Assembly (NCBI RefSeq): GCF_902150025.1
Contig: NZ_CABFVS010000011.1
Location: 1-64,000, forward strand
From: Bartonella massiliensis
GTDB taxonomy: Bacteria > Pseudomonadota > Alphaproteobacteria > Rhizobiales > Rhizobiaceae
Length of the DNA: 64,000 bases
Reading direction: 5' to 3'
Under the pieces are notes generated by a model. The model had not been told where the DNA came from and ran no database searches. It saw nothing but the letters and a program-made list of their open reading frames with translations. The translations under genes and the position numbers were made by a program. Shown piece by piece: positions 63,346 through 64,000 of this stretch (position 1 is the stretch's first letter; the number at the start of each line of letters is the position of its first letter).

Positions 63346-63639
63346 TGTAAAACATTGCGCAAGGAATTTTTCATGCTGTGAGCATTTATAAATACATCAT
63401 TTTCATCTTATAACGTTGTGTCTTGGTTTTATTTTGTTACTTTCAGAAGGTTAAATTGAATTCAATGGAATAAAAAATTTTTAAAGGCTTTGGTAGTGAA
63501 CCAATAAAATGATCCATCTTTAAAAGAGATCGTAGCTAAAATTGCTGAGAATACTGACAATGGAGTTGATAATAAGGGGAAGTTTTTAATGAGGAAATGA
63601 TATCTTATTTGGAAAAATAAACACGAGTTGTCCACTGGC

Positions 63640-63970
63640 TTATTGCATGTTGTTTGGTCAAGTGTTGTTATTAAACATCCCCATCTTTACGCTTGTGAAG
63701 AAATAAGCCGGTACCATCACACACACTTTGTCAGCCTTTGAGTGTTGCGGACCAAACTTTGGCACTTAAGATGGTTCATGAAAAGCCATTTTTTTATACA
63801 AATTTTATCCACACACTCAGCCCGCTTTTAATGTGCAAGCGTATGGTTTTTATTGATTTTAAGATAAACAAGTTTGAAATAAAAGAATCTTGCAGTATTC
63901 GAGGTTCTAATTCAAGTTGAATAATGCTAGATTATCATTGTAAATCAATATATTGATATTGTAAGTAACA
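63640..63970 (-). pseudogene. Integrase pseudogene start region (minus strand)
   Basis: On the minus strand a start-like ATGGCTTTTCATGAACCATC lies at about 63794, followed in shifted frames by LVRNTQRL and then DGTGLFLHKRKDGD (about 63672-63715), which is the DGxGLxLHKRxDG part of the arm-binding domain. The full 5' region follows to about 63970. It breaks off within the domain. Confidence 0.65.
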
Positions 63971-64000
63971 GATGAGAATGGTCGTGTTAATGGGCATCAT

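Larger units (their letters stand above)
62886..64000. other. Terminal gap with integrase-derived repeats
   Basis: No intact gene. A short repeat segment lies at about 63235-63345, with hints of an opposite fragment at 63009-63040, and a readable integrase remnant at 63640-63970. An 82-codon frame at 63126-63374 runs across the repeat and is not called. Confidence 0.45.

Noticed and set aside
63126-63374. 82-codon minus-strand frame
   Set aside because: Runs through a repeat segment into unrelated sequence; no support for translation.

Overview
The window looks like a chromosomal segment of a Bartonella-type alphaproteobacterium (Hyphomicrobiales). The evidence is an AT-rich genome with wide gene-poor gaps, an IalB-family secreted protein beside rlmN, a class I lysyl-tRNA synthetase, alphaproteobacterial addB/addA, a DivL-type sensor protein next to ahcY and tsaE, and an AccD without zinc-finger cysteines. 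The species cannot be fixed from the sequence alone.

Layout. (1) 1-8.2 kb is an accessory island: a single-chain Type ISP-like restriction-modification enzyme, then two prophage-type hexapeptide-repeat proteins. The first of these is preceded by a structured leader that strongly resembles a phage c4 antisense RNA. (2) 8.2-11 kb is almost gene-free and carries a head-to-head pair of decayed integrase 5' regions. (3) 11-19.5 kb holds housekeeping genes: an IalB-like protein, rlmN, a LysE-family exporter, argG, lysS (class I) and prfC. (4) 20.7-27.8 kb holds addB-addA and trxA. (5) 28.5-39.4 kb is on the minus strand: ahcY-divL-tsaE, accD-folC-NDUFA9-like, and a CysZ/EI24-like membrane protein. 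(6) 41-47.5 kb, minus strand: gyrB, ubiE-ubiB, and coaBC with a ribbon-helix-helix domain fused at its N terminus. (7) 49-58.6 kb: an orphan solute-binding protein, comM/yifB, and the tamA-tamB outer-membrane assembly pair. (8) 61.1-62.9 kb: an MsbA-like ABC exporter.

Many of the large gaps contain degenerate copies, in both orientations, of one dispersed repeat. I read it as the 5' untranslated region plus the N-terminal (arm-binding, DUF4102-like) third of a tyrosine integrase gene. Several copies still show recognisable integrase words interrupted by stops and frameshifts. No intact integrase is present in the window.

The best leads for new biology are the c4-like RNA controlling a hexapeptide-repeat protein beside a restriction system, the RHH-CoaBC fusion, and the recurrent truncated integrase units. 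No tRNA, rRNA or CRISPR array was recognised.
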